Shown here: positions 22,754 through 32,328 of the stretch, in pieces
Numbering within the stretch: the first letter of the stretch is position 1
Layout of the letters: every line of letters begins with the position of its first letter
NCBI RefSeq assembly: GCF_019578655.1
Contig: NC_063264.1
Location: forward strand, 11,263,213-11,327,212
Source: Ricinus communis
Taxonomy: Eukaryota > Streptophyta > Magnoliopsida > Malpighiales > Euphorbiaceae
DNA: 64,000 nt
Direction of reading: 5' to 3'
The notes under the pieces: generated by a model
The model's database searches: none
Seen by the model: the letters and a program-made list of their open reading frames with translations, nothing else
What the model was told of the DNA's origin: nothing
Translations under genes and position numbers: made by a program

Positions 22754-23426
22754 ACCTGTTGATTAAGGAATTTTAGTAATTCAGTGAGAATTGGATAGAA
22801 AAAATTAATTTGATTGCATGTAGGATGATTTTGGGCTCAGGAATCCATTTGATGTGTTTCTTTGATCTATTATTATGGTTTGTAAATTTAATTATTTATA
22901 TTGGGTTTGTAATTAATTACTTTGGTACCCCTTGATTTTCTAATGTTATTTCACCTTGGTATGCTAAGGTTTATAAATTGTAAAGTGTTACAAGTGAAGA
23001 AATTTGAATATTCAAGAATCAGAAGGGAACCAGATCATTTAGAATGCAAGAAAACTGGATCATCATGATTTCATTTAGGCTTTTAGCGTTCTTGTAATTT
23101 ATTATAACCCTTGGTGCCCAAATTTAATTCGTGGCTCTGGAATTAAATTAGAATAGATTGCCCTTTAATCATCTGAGTTTATTTATCCGCTTTGATATGC
23201 ATGGGATGTATGTTTAAAACGGATGTATGCTGGTGAGACCTAGTAAAGACTAAAATCTTCCAATTAATATTAAGTGGATAAATGGTATGATTTGAGAAAT
23301 TGATATCATGGTTGTCCATTATGTAAAATTTAAAGATTTTTATGGTCTAAGTAATCAGATTTATGAAAGATCATGTGATAAATCTATTGAATTTTATTAT
23401 GCATTTGAGGTTAAAAGCACAATAAT
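22754..23426 (+). mobile_element. Noncoding leader of the copia-type element
   Basis: AT-rich sequence after the primer site, with no reading frame of note. A gag gene would be expected next but is missing: at 23427 the sequence changes to an Athila-like LTR end and then satellite. The element is truncated or was a non-coding derivative. Confidence 0.5.
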
Positions 23427-23508
23427 TGATCTGGGAATAAAAGCACAATAATTGCTAAGAACATACGCAATAATATGCAAGCAAATATGTGTAAAACTAT
23501 GCTCATCA
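23427..23508 (-). repeat. 82-bp terminal fragment of an Athila-like LTR
   Basis: Almost identical to the right end of the LTR at 36809-38279 (TGATCTGGGAATAAAAG through TATGCTCATCA). It is immediately followed by satellite starting CAACCCC, so it marks an old insertion junction at the left edge of the array. Confidence 0.85.
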
Positions 23509-23642
23509 CAACCCCATAACAGGGTTATATTTGTGAATATGAGAAAGCAACCCCGTAAAAGGTAGATTTATGAGTTTGAGAAAACAACGCTATAAAAAGG
23601 GTATATTTTTTAATATGAGAAAACAACCCCGTAAGAGGGGTA
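23509..23642 (+). repeat. 39-bp satellite, left end of main array (about 3.4 monomers)
   Basis: Four units with GAGAAAACAACCCCGTAAGA-type sequence. The right end GGGTA at 23638-23642 is the target site of the solo LTR starting at 23643; the array resumes at 32329. Confidence 0.9.
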
Positions 23643-25234
23643 TGATCGATCCGCAAGTGCACGGTTGTCTCAAGTAATAAAAAGATATGGTCCAATGGAA
23701 AGTTAGTGATTTCAAGTATTAATCTAGGATTTAATTGATTATTTGAGCAATCAAATATGAGGTTTGAAGCATAAATTATAAACAATCTAAATAACTAAAA
23801 CAATATCAAAGTAATCAATAATTAATGCTAACACAATACACTAATCTTAATTTAAGCAATAACCAATCAAATCTCAAAGCAATTAGCTAACTAAAGCAAC
23901 ATGGAAATTTAAAAGCAAACATAAGTAAAACAATGAATATAACTAGGATTAATTAATAACAATCAATAAACAAAGATCCTAGAATGTCAATCCACCTATA
24001 CCATCAATAAAGTCGAGCAACAATCACAAGTAATGTTAAATACCAATTCTCTACTGTGGCTGAATTTGGGTTTTATAGCCCTAATCTATCTCTAGACTTA
24101 GAACCATAAGCAATATAATGCTAATGTCAATTCTTATCACACATCAACATTAAACCACTTGATTAAGCAAACACTCCCATCAAATCCTATTAATCAACCT
24201 AAAAGCTCTCACAATCAAGCTAATAAATATCTTCATTTGTATGTCCAAGAATAATAAATATTTCTCAATACAATCATTCTCCAAAATAAGACTTATAGAG
24301 CTAGCCATTCAAAACAAATGCACATTAAAACACCAAAGAAGAACCCTAAGGTAGAGAGAATGACATACAACACAAACAACTCAAATCATTGCTTCATTGA
24401 TAGAGATAGGCTTCATGCATTCTAGGATTAATAAACTATTCATTAAACATCATTAATAAGCATAAATAAGGAAAATAAAATAAAAATAGAAGAATATTAC
24501 CCATTTAATTCCTTGAAGATAGCTCAAGAGTAGACGATTTGAAGAAGATAATATGTAGACTTTGATTGGTATCAAGTAAATATAGCAATTAAAACTCAAA
24601 ACTAAATAAACCAAAAAGAAATTTAAGAAAACCAAGATAAAGCTAAGATTTTTTTTCCTCAAATCCTCTCTATTATTTTCTCTAATCGCTGCTAGCTCTT
24701 GTGTAGTCTCTTAATATATTTTTCTCTTTTTTTCTAGATGAATGACGGCTGCCCCATAAAAATTGAGAGAGTCTTTATATTATATCTAAAAAAACACTCA
24801 AAGTCGAGTAAAACCATACCAAACCACTCCAAAAATGAACCAGAATCGCCCAAAATCGAACCAAGTAGGGTATGGAGCGTGCTCTAAAAATAATGCAGGC
24901 TGGACCGGGTTGGTTCTTTTTAATTCAACAGATGACCTAAAGTTCGAGGGGCATATCTTGGACGTCTCAACTCCTAATTGGGAAATTCTTGAGCCTAAAA
25001 TGAAGTTCAAGATGTCGACTCTAATTTCTATGTTTTACGATTTTTTTTTATTCTATCTTTTTCTTGCCCAAAAGTCCCTTAACAATTTAGTGCTACATTT
25101 AAGACAGCTTTTGGAGTGCTCCTTAGCATGAGGCTTGTATCTCCCTCATCTTAGCACCAAATGGCCTGATTCCAATTGCAAAATTGAAGTAGACCCAAAA
25201 TTCTGTAAATTTGGAGCTTTTCATCCTAAGAATG

Positions 25235-26234
25235 TAATACGAACTCGAACCGAATACGTTCAAACACCAAGATAAGTAATGGTGAGAAAATCAAACTAAT
25301 AAACGCTCTCCCTATTTAAGAGGAAGCACCCTTACCAATAAGTTCGAATTTGTCGCCCCAAAATCTAACTTAAAAGTTTGCAATTGATTATGGAACTAAC
25401 AAACTTAGCAATAGAACTACTAAGCCCTTTAGTTATAAATAGATGAAGAATGTTCAAACAACCCAAGAAACTAATAAAAAGTTAATTGATTGATCAAACA
25501 TGTAGATGTGAAACTAAATCAAACAAGTTAATTTAATCTCAAGAAATTCAATAAGGAGCACCTTAAGGAATAAGAGTTAACAACTCAAATAAAACTTCAT
25601 TCAGAAATATATATTGATATTCTTGTTTTAGCCGAAATACATAGCTCTATTTATAGGGCTTTGAAGTGATTCTAAATCCCAAAAGGACTAAGAGATAAGG
25701 AATAAAAATCAAACCCTAAAAGACTCCTAATATGTGGCTAATCTTATCATTATAAGGAAGGATACGATAAAGAGTAATCTAACCCTAATTAAAATCCTAA
25801 ATTCATAGGAGGAAGTTCCCTTTATCCAATACTTCCAAAAATAGAGGAAATTAATAAAAACGGGCCCATTACGAATGTTTTCTTGAAAAATTCAAAGCTC
25901 TTTTTTGTAGGCAGCTCATAGGTTGTAAGGCATGGTCACGCCTTATGGAAGTTGAGCTTCTACCCCCTTTCTGCGCAGCTCACAGGTTGTAAGGCGTGGT
26001 CACGCCTTATGGAAGTTGAGCTTCTACCCCCTTTGCTCATTAATAGCAATTGATGTCACTATCTTCAAGGCATTATTATCATCATCAAAAGCACCATCAT
26101 TAGCCATCTTCAAAACATGCTCCAAGTAAGAATTTAAGGCTTGCTTGAACTTCTTACTCCTTGCTTGTGTCATTGGTCCTCCATAGGCTAGTGGATCCAT
26201 GCTAGTTAACTTAGATGCATCCTTGGTTGTATCA
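25235..26234 (-). repeat. 3' LTR of CRM-like copy C
   Basis: 1000 bp; the start TAATACGAACTCG is mutated from TGATACG, and the end is GTATCA. Compared with the other LTR it has an extra 64-bp unit: 25911-25974 is repeated at 25975-26038. Each unit carries the palindrome AAGGCGTGGTCACGCCTT (one copy mutated). The C-terminal end of pol lies in 26024-26234. Confidence 0.85.
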
Positions 26235-27360
26235 TTCCCCCCCTCTTCGAAAGGATTCGACCTCGAATCAATGCCTTCATCAAAATCAAAAGGACACAAA
26301 TCAATAACATTAAAAGTAGTACTAACATTATACTCACCATGTAAGTCAACTTTGTATGCATTATCGTTTGATGCGCTCTATCACTTCAAATGGACCATCA
26401 CCACGTGGCATCAACTTTGATTTCCTTTGATTGGGAAACCTTTCCTTCCTGAAGTGCACCCAAACCCAATCACCAACTTCAAATACCATCCTTTTGCGGC
26501 CCTTATTGCGTTGTTTGGTTATTTGTTCATTGTGTCTTTCCAAGTTTGCACGCACTTGTTCATGCAACTTCAGCACAAATTCAGCTTTTTTTGCACCATC
26601 TAAATTCACTTGTTCACTCAAAGGTAAAGCAATCAAATCTGAAGGACTCAAAGGAATAAAGCCATAAACAATCTCAAATGGGCAAAATTGAGTAGAAGAA
26701 TGCATACTACGATTATATGCAAATTCAACATGCGGCAAACAATCTTCCCATGTTCTCAAGTTTCGTTTAACCATGGTCCTAAGTAATTGTGACAAAGTTC
26801 TATTCACTACCTCAGGTTGACCATCGGTTTGGGGATGACATGTAGTAGAAAAAAGCAATTTAGTTCCCAATTTACCCTATAAGGTCTTCCAAAAATAGCT
26901 CAAAAACTTGGTGTCCCTATCACTAACAATAGTTCTAGGCATACCATGTAAACGTACAATTTCTCTAAAGAACAATTCAGCAACATGTTGTGCATCATCG
27001 GTTTTCTTACATGCAATAAAGTGTGACATCTTTGAAAACCTATCCACCATAATAAAATTACTATCATGCCCATGCTTAGACCTAGGTAATCCAAGCACAA
27101 AATCTGTAGATATGTCAATCCAAGGACAATTGGGTATGGGCAAAGGCATGTACAACCCATTAGGTTGTGATTTAGACTTAGCTTGCTTGCATACAATACA
27201 GTTAGCACATAATTTATTCACATCAGATTTCATCTTAGGCTAATAGAAATGATCATGCAAAACATTTAAAGTCTTTTGAACACCAAAGTGTCCCATCAAA
27301 CCACCTTCATGTGACTCTTTTACAAGCAATTCACGCATAGGACAGATAGGAATGTATAGA
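26024..27360 (-). pseudogene. Integrase of CRM-like copy C, with stop codons
   Basis: In order on the minus strand: [16 protein letters not shown] and HFGVQKTLNVLHDHF (His pair of the zinc finger), [18 protein letters not shown] (Cys pair), [15 protein letters not shown] (first catalytic Asp), [13 protein letters not shown] (second Asp), [16 protein letters not shown] (catalytic Glu), then [21 protein letters not shown] and [21 protein letters not shown]. The C-terminus NPFEEGGNDTTKD crosses the polypurine tract and continues GPMTQARSKKFKQALNSYLE inside the LTR, ending at 26024. Two stops break it: TAG at 27240-27242 and TAG at 26877-26879, both where relatives have Trp, and the frame shifts near 26361. 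Catalytic residues D, D, E are all still present. Confidence 0.85.
26235..26248 (-). other. Polypurine tract of CRM-like copy C
   Basis: The minus strand reads GAAGAGGGGGGGAA directly before the 3' LTR. It also codes for part of the conserved EEGGND segment of the integrase C-terminus, so one sequence serves as primer for plus-strand synthesis and as coding DNA. Confidence 0.75.
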
Positions 27361-27365
27361 CGTTT

Positions 27366-28672
27366 TTTTTAAACAAATAATGCTGCCAAACATTGAGTGC
27401 ACGCACAAGGGCATACAATTCCTTGTCATAAGTCGGATACTTCAAGCTAGCTCCATTCAACTTTTCACTAAAATAGGCTATTGGCTTCCTATCTTGCATT
27501 AAAACAACTCCAATACCTACACCAGAAGCATCACAATCAATTTTAAAAGTTTTGGAAAAATCCGGAAGTGAAAGAATGGGAGATGAAGTAAGTTTGTCCT
27601 TTAGCATATTAAATGCTTTTTCTTGTTGTTCTCCCCAATGAAACTTCACGTTCTTCTTTACAAGCTCGTTGAGTGGTGCGGCAAGGGTACTGAAGACCTT
27701 GACAAACCTCCTATAGAAGCTTGCAAGCCCATGAGAGCTCCTCACATCACTAACATTCTTTGGTGTTGGCCACTCCTTAATTGCTTTCACCTTATCTTCA
27801 TCAACCTGAATTCCATTTGCACTAACAACAAAACCAAGACACACAAGTTTGTTTGTGCAAGAATCACACTTGGTAAGGTTAGCATATAAAGAATTCTCAT
27901 GCAAAACCATCAACACCATCCGAACATGTTCAACATGCTCATTAAAGCTCTTACTATAAATCATAATATCATCAAAGTATACTACCATAAATTTACCAAT
28001 ATATGCACGCAAAACATGGTTCATTAGTCTCATAAAAGTACTTGGTGCGTTAGTTAAGCCAAAAGGCATGACCAACCACTCATACAAACCAAATTTAGTT
28101 TTGAATGTTGTTTTCCACTCATCACCTATATTCATTCTAATTTGGTGATAGCCACTTCTCAAATCAATTTTAGTAAAGATAACACTTCCATGCAATTCAT
28201 CTAACATATCATCTAACCTAGGAATAGAATGATGATATTTAATGGTAATCTTGTTAATTGCACGACAATCAACACATATATGCCAAGACCCATCTTTCTT
28301 AGGGACTAACAAAATAGGAACAACACATGGGCTAAGACTTTCCCTAACATAACCTTTACTTAGTAGTTCCTCAACATGGCGTTACAGCTCTTTGGTCTCC
28401 TCGGGATTGACTCTATAGGCTGGTCTATTTGGAATGGATGACCCCGGCACAAAGTCAATTTGGTGTTCTATCCCCCTTAGTGGTGGCAACCCACTAGGTA
28501 ACTCCTCGGGAAACATATCGTCATACTCCTGCAAAACACTTACAAACACACTAGGAAGAGAAGAATGAAGATTATTAGTGTTAAATAAAGTTTCCTTGTA
28601 CATAAGTACAAGTACTTGCCTACTTTCACTCAAAGCCTTTCTCATGTCTCGCTCTCTAACTAAGAAACTCAC
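27366..28672 (-). pseudogene. Reverse transcriptase and partial RNase H, CRM-like copy C
   Basis: An upstream segment (28672-28385) carries FPEELPSGLPPLRGIEHQI and NRPAYRVNPEETKEL, the usual lead-in to RT. A TAA at 28382-28384 (Gln in relatives) interrupts it. RT follows with [53 protein letters not shown] and an intact [10 protein letters not shown] box. RNase H begins [13 protein letters not shown] and [19 protein letters not shown], then is cut in a run of eight T near 27361-27368. The rest of RNase H is deleted and sequence jumps to the integrase linker. The open frame 28312-27320 is 330 residues, the last 14 of them out of frame past the deletion. Confidence 0.85.
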
Positions 28673-28878
28673 TTTTTTCTAACTAAGAAACTCACTTTTT
28701 TCTCATAAGTACAAGTTCTTTTACTCACATTCTTGCGCAAACCCTCACTAAACTCTCCTTTTACCACTCTTTGCTCTCGCTCCTCATTATTTTCCACATA
28801 ACTCTCCTTTTACTTATGCACCTTTTCTTTTTCATGTGCACTCTCATACTTTTGTTTTTCTTTCTCATATGCTTCCAT

Positions 28879-29529
28879 TCAGTCCTTTACAACTCTTTGA
28901 AATTCACAAACTTCTTTAGGATTCAATGGTGCCAAAACATATGGTTTTCCATCCATTACAAGAGAATATGCATTGGTTCGACCATTATGAATTACAGATC
29001 TATCATATAACCATGGTCTACTTAGCAACATATGACATGCTTGCATAGGAACAACATCACATAATACCTCATCATGATACTTCTTTACACTAAATGCAAT
29101 CCGCACTTGCTCAGTAACTCTAATCCCACTTTAATCAGTAAGCCATTGCAAGGTGTATGGCTTAGGGTGCTTAATAGTTGGAAGTCTAAGTTTATCAACC
29201 ATCATAGCACTTGCTACATTAGTACAACTACCCCCATCAATTATTAAACTACAATTAGCATCATGGTTTTGTACTTTACATGTAGTATGGAATATGTTTT
29301 CCCTTTGAGCATCATCATCAATAGGTTGTAAATTAAGAGCTCTAAAGGTTACAAGTACATTACTAACCTTACCCAATTGCACATCATCACAATCCTCCAA
29401 CACAGGCATGTCTAGGTAATCCTCCTCACTAGGTTCGGATTCTTCATCACTCTCAAAGACCACTTCACCACTTCGAATTGTCATGGTTCGCTTGTTTGGA
29501 CATTGGGAAGATATATGCCCATACCCCAA
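28879..29529 (-). pseudogene. Zinc knuckle and protease, CRM-like copy C
   Basis: The zinc knuckle CFKCLGYGHISSQC (near 29550-29505, CX2CX4HX4C) is intact, preceded by a TAA. An acidic linker follows (ESDEESEPSEEDYLDMP), then the aspartic protease with the active-site segment CSLIIDGGSCTNVAS. The open frame ends at 29131. The frame resumes as LCDVVPMQACHMLLSRPWLYD, the second half of the protease. Stops lie between 29106 and 29131 and downstream of 28879. The protease would release Gag and Pol products. Confidence 0.8.
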
Positions 29530-30439
29530 ACACTTGAAGCATTATACATTCTTTGATTTGAGGTCAATTTGCGTCGTTGGCTTAGTGTTAACATCAAATT
29601 TGGGGACTGCCTTGATGTCTTTTGATGCCTCACGACCCTTGTTAGGGGGCTGGTTGCTCCCTTTCCATGTGTTACTCCATTTTGAGCTAGGGGCAGCACT
29701 TCTGCTCTTGGTTTTAATTGCTTTTCCACCTTTACGGCCATGTGCAACATGTCCTCCATCTCTATATAATGCTGCAATTCAATTATGTTAGCAATATCAC
29801 GATTCGAACTATGCAGAAATCTTGCCATTGTGGCTTCCCTATCCTCATCTATATTGGCTCTAATCATAGCTATCTCCATAGATTGCCAATACTCCTCAAT
29901 ACTCTTACTACCTCGTACTAAATTTTATAACTTGTTCTACAAATCCCTTTGGTAGTGTGATGGCACAAACCTTTTACGCATAATGCGTTTAACCTCATCC
30001 CATGAATCAACTTCGGGTTCCCCATAACGCCTACGACCACTCACCAATTGATCCCACCAAATGGCAGCATAATCACAAAATTCAACAACAGCAAGTTTAA
30101 CCCTTTTAGACTCACTATAGTTATGACATTCAAAAACCCTTTTAACCTTGTTTTCCCACTCCAAATAAACTTCAGGGTCACTCTTACCATGAAAAGATGG
30201 TATTTTCATCTTAATGCTACCCAAATTAGTGTCAATTTTGGGTTGGAGATTATGTCTAGACCCTTTAGACTCACTCTCTTGGTCATTATCAGAACCATCC
30301 CCTTTAGACGTTTAGGCATATCATTCAATAACCTAGTTAATTTGTCATCTTGTTTTTGAAATTCTTTTTGCATATGTTATACTACATCTCTCATTGTATA
30401 AGCTAAATTTTCCAAAGTCAATGGTTGTTCAGATGACAT
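29530..30439 (-). pseudogene. Gag of CRM-like copy C
   Basis: It starts at an ATG whose complement is 30437-30439 (MSSEQPLTLENLAYTMRDVV), and a TAA follows about 20 codons in. After a frameshift near 30300 comes the capsid core (retrotransposon gag family): MKIPSFHGKSDPEVYLEWE, AVVEFCDYAAIWWDQLV and WDEVKRIMRKRFVPSHYQRD. Stops interrupt it near 29935, then the rest of the capsid domain is readable (SMEIAMIRANIDEDREATM, FLHSSNRDIANIIELQHY). The order and spacing match gag of plant chromoviruses. Confidence 0.8.
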
Positions 30440-31063
30440 GGTTAAACCAAAAGACTAGAAAAGAAAACAAAAATAAAAGACGTGATAAAGTGTTATACTC
30501 TGGAGGCTTCTTATAGTCAAAGGCAAAACAAGAAAAGATCACTCCCTCACGTGTTTCACTCACAAAGAATTGAATTCCTTATAGAAATTAAATCAAATTG
30601 TTCTAGTAATCACAAGAACAAGTTTTTCACAACCTCTTAACGTTTATTAATTCTGAAGTTCAATAGAACACTCGTGAATCAATAAAATGAATTATAAGTG
30701 TGTGAACAAAACAAGCTTACAACTAATCGAACAAGACTCAATTAACCTAAAACAAAAGCTTTTTAAGAGAAAACAAACAAAATTACCCAAATCAGAATTT
30801 TAAGAATGAAGAACAACTCCAATTAATTAAAAAGAATTGCGGAATGAACCAATCAAGAATCAATTCTTCAAGAACTACCCAACACCAATGGTTAGGGTTA
30901 GTTTTCCGTTCCTTTCTTTTTTTTTTCTTTTTTTTAAATCTGCCTTGGTATGCGGGCAGCAATGAAAATAGTATACTTTTTTTTTATAATTATGCGAACA
31001 TAAATTGAGATGAAATAGAAGACAGACTCTTAATTGAAAAGAAAGTAAACCAACTTACAAGTT
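30440..31063 (-). mobile_element. 5' leader of CRM-like copy C
   Basis: Noncoding stretch between the primer site and the gag start. It holds a T-rich run at 30905-30937. No gene, and no regulatory site that I can support. Confidence 0.6.
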
Positions 31064-31077
31064 TGGCTCTGATACCA
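31064..31077 (-). other. Primer-binding site, initiator tRNA-Met type (copy C)
   Basis: The minus strand reads TGGTATCAGAGCCA, a perfect match to the usual plant initiator tRNA-Met site, two bases from the LTR. Confidence 0.9.
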
Positions 31078-31079
31078 AA

Positions 31080-32016
31080 TGATACGAACTCGAACCGGAT
31101 ACGTTCAAACACCAAGATAAGTAATGGTGAGAAAATCAAACTGATAAACGCTTTCCCTATTTAAGAGGAAGAACCCTTACCAATAAGTTCGAACTTGTCG
31201 CCCTAAAATCTAACTTGAAAGTTTGCAATTGATTATGGAACTAACAAACTTAGTAATAGAACTACTAAGCCCTTTGGTTATAAATAGATGAAGAATGTTC
31301 AAACAAGCCAAGAAACTAATAAAAAGTTAATTGATTGATCAAACATGTAGATGTGAAACTAAATCAAACAAGTTAATTTAATCTCAAGAAATTCAATATG
31401 GAGCACGATAAGGAATAAGAGTTAACAACTCAAATAAAACTTCATTCAGAAATATATATTGATCTTCTTGTTTTAGCCGAAATACATAGCTCTATTTATA
31501 GCGCTTTGAAGTGACTCTAAACCCTAAAAGGACTAAGAGATAAGGAATAAAAATCAAACCCTCAAAGACTCCTAATATGTGGCTAATCTTATCCCTATAA
31601 GGAAGGATAAGATAAAGAGTAATCTAACCCTAATTAAAATCCTAAATTCATGGGAGGAAGTTCCCTTTATCCAATACTTCCAAAAATAGAGGAAATTAAC
31701 TAAAAACGGGTCCATTACGAATGTTTTCTTGAAAACTTTGAAGCTCTTTTTTGTAGGCAGCTCATGGGTTGTAAGGCGTGGTCACGCCTTATGGAAGTTG
31801 AGCTTCTGCCCCCTTTGCTCATTAATAGCAATTGGTGTCACTATCTTCAAGGCATTATTATCATCATCAAAAGCACCGTCATTAGCCATCTTTAAAACAT
31901 GCTCCTAGTAAGAATTTAAGGCTTGCTTGAACTTCTTACTCCTTGCTTGTGTCATTGGTCCTCCATAGGCTAGTGGATCCATGCTAGTTGACTTAGATGC
32001 ATCCTTGGTTGCATCA
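31080..32016 (-). repeat. 5' LTR of CRM-like copy C
   Basis: 937 bp, TGATACGAACTCG...GTTGCATCA. It matches 25235-26234 closely except for the 64-bp duplication present only there. It contains one perfect palindrome AAGGCGTGGTCACGCCTT near 31775-31792. Confidence 0.85.
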
Positions 32017-32328
32017 GAATCCTTCCACATTGCCTGCTCTAATCCTCCAAAGTGGCCTGATATACGAAACCGAAATATACTCTTTTAAAGCTCCAATCTT
32101 CAAATTCCGCCTTGACTTCCAAACTTCCAAGAACTTATACCTACATCAGAGTCACACCAAAGCAAATGTAAATCACCTACTAAACCACAATAAACATAAA
32201 CAAATAGGATTGACACTTATATGGTGCAAATGTAGGAAAATGCATGATTTATGCTCTAAACCTAGGCCAAATTTCCCTAAACCTTATGTCTCTAAGCCCT
32301 AATAGATATGCGTGTTTCACACACATCA

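Larger units (their letters stand above)
25235..32016 (-). mobile_element. Near-complete CRM-like Ty3/gypsy retrotransposon (copy C)
   Basis: Minus-strand element of 6.8 kb with LTRs at 25235-26234 and 31080-32016, primer site 31064-31077 and polypurine tract 26235-26248. The gene order gag, protease, RT, RNase H, integrase is the Ty3/gypsy order. The flanks GAATG (25230-25234) and GAATC (32017-32021) form a 5-bp duplication with one mismatch inside the host LTR. The pol frame reads through the polypurine tract into the 3' LTR, as known for CRM centromeric elements, and no classical chromodomain is evident. Part of RNase H is deleted near 27365. Several stops make it non-functional. Confidence 0.85.
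23643..32328. mobile_element. Solo Athila/Tat-like LTR inserted in satellite, itself split by a gypsy element
   Basis: The left part 23643-25234 begins TGATCGATCCGCAAGTGCAC. The right part 32017-32328 ends TTTCACACACATCA. Together they make about 1.9 kb with TG...CA ends. The flanks are GGGTA (23638-23642) and GGGAA (32329-32333), a 5-bp duplication with one mismatch, and both flanks are 39-bp satellite. No interior, primer site or second LTR is present, so this is a solo LTR. The start resembles LTRs of Athila/Tat elements; the lineage is inferred. No credible gene is seen in either part. Confidence 0.75.

Noticed and set aside
23509..23642. Telomere-like or interstitial telomere repeat
   Set aside because: The CCCC/GGGG words do not form TTTAGGG units; period and sequence match the 39-bp satellite.
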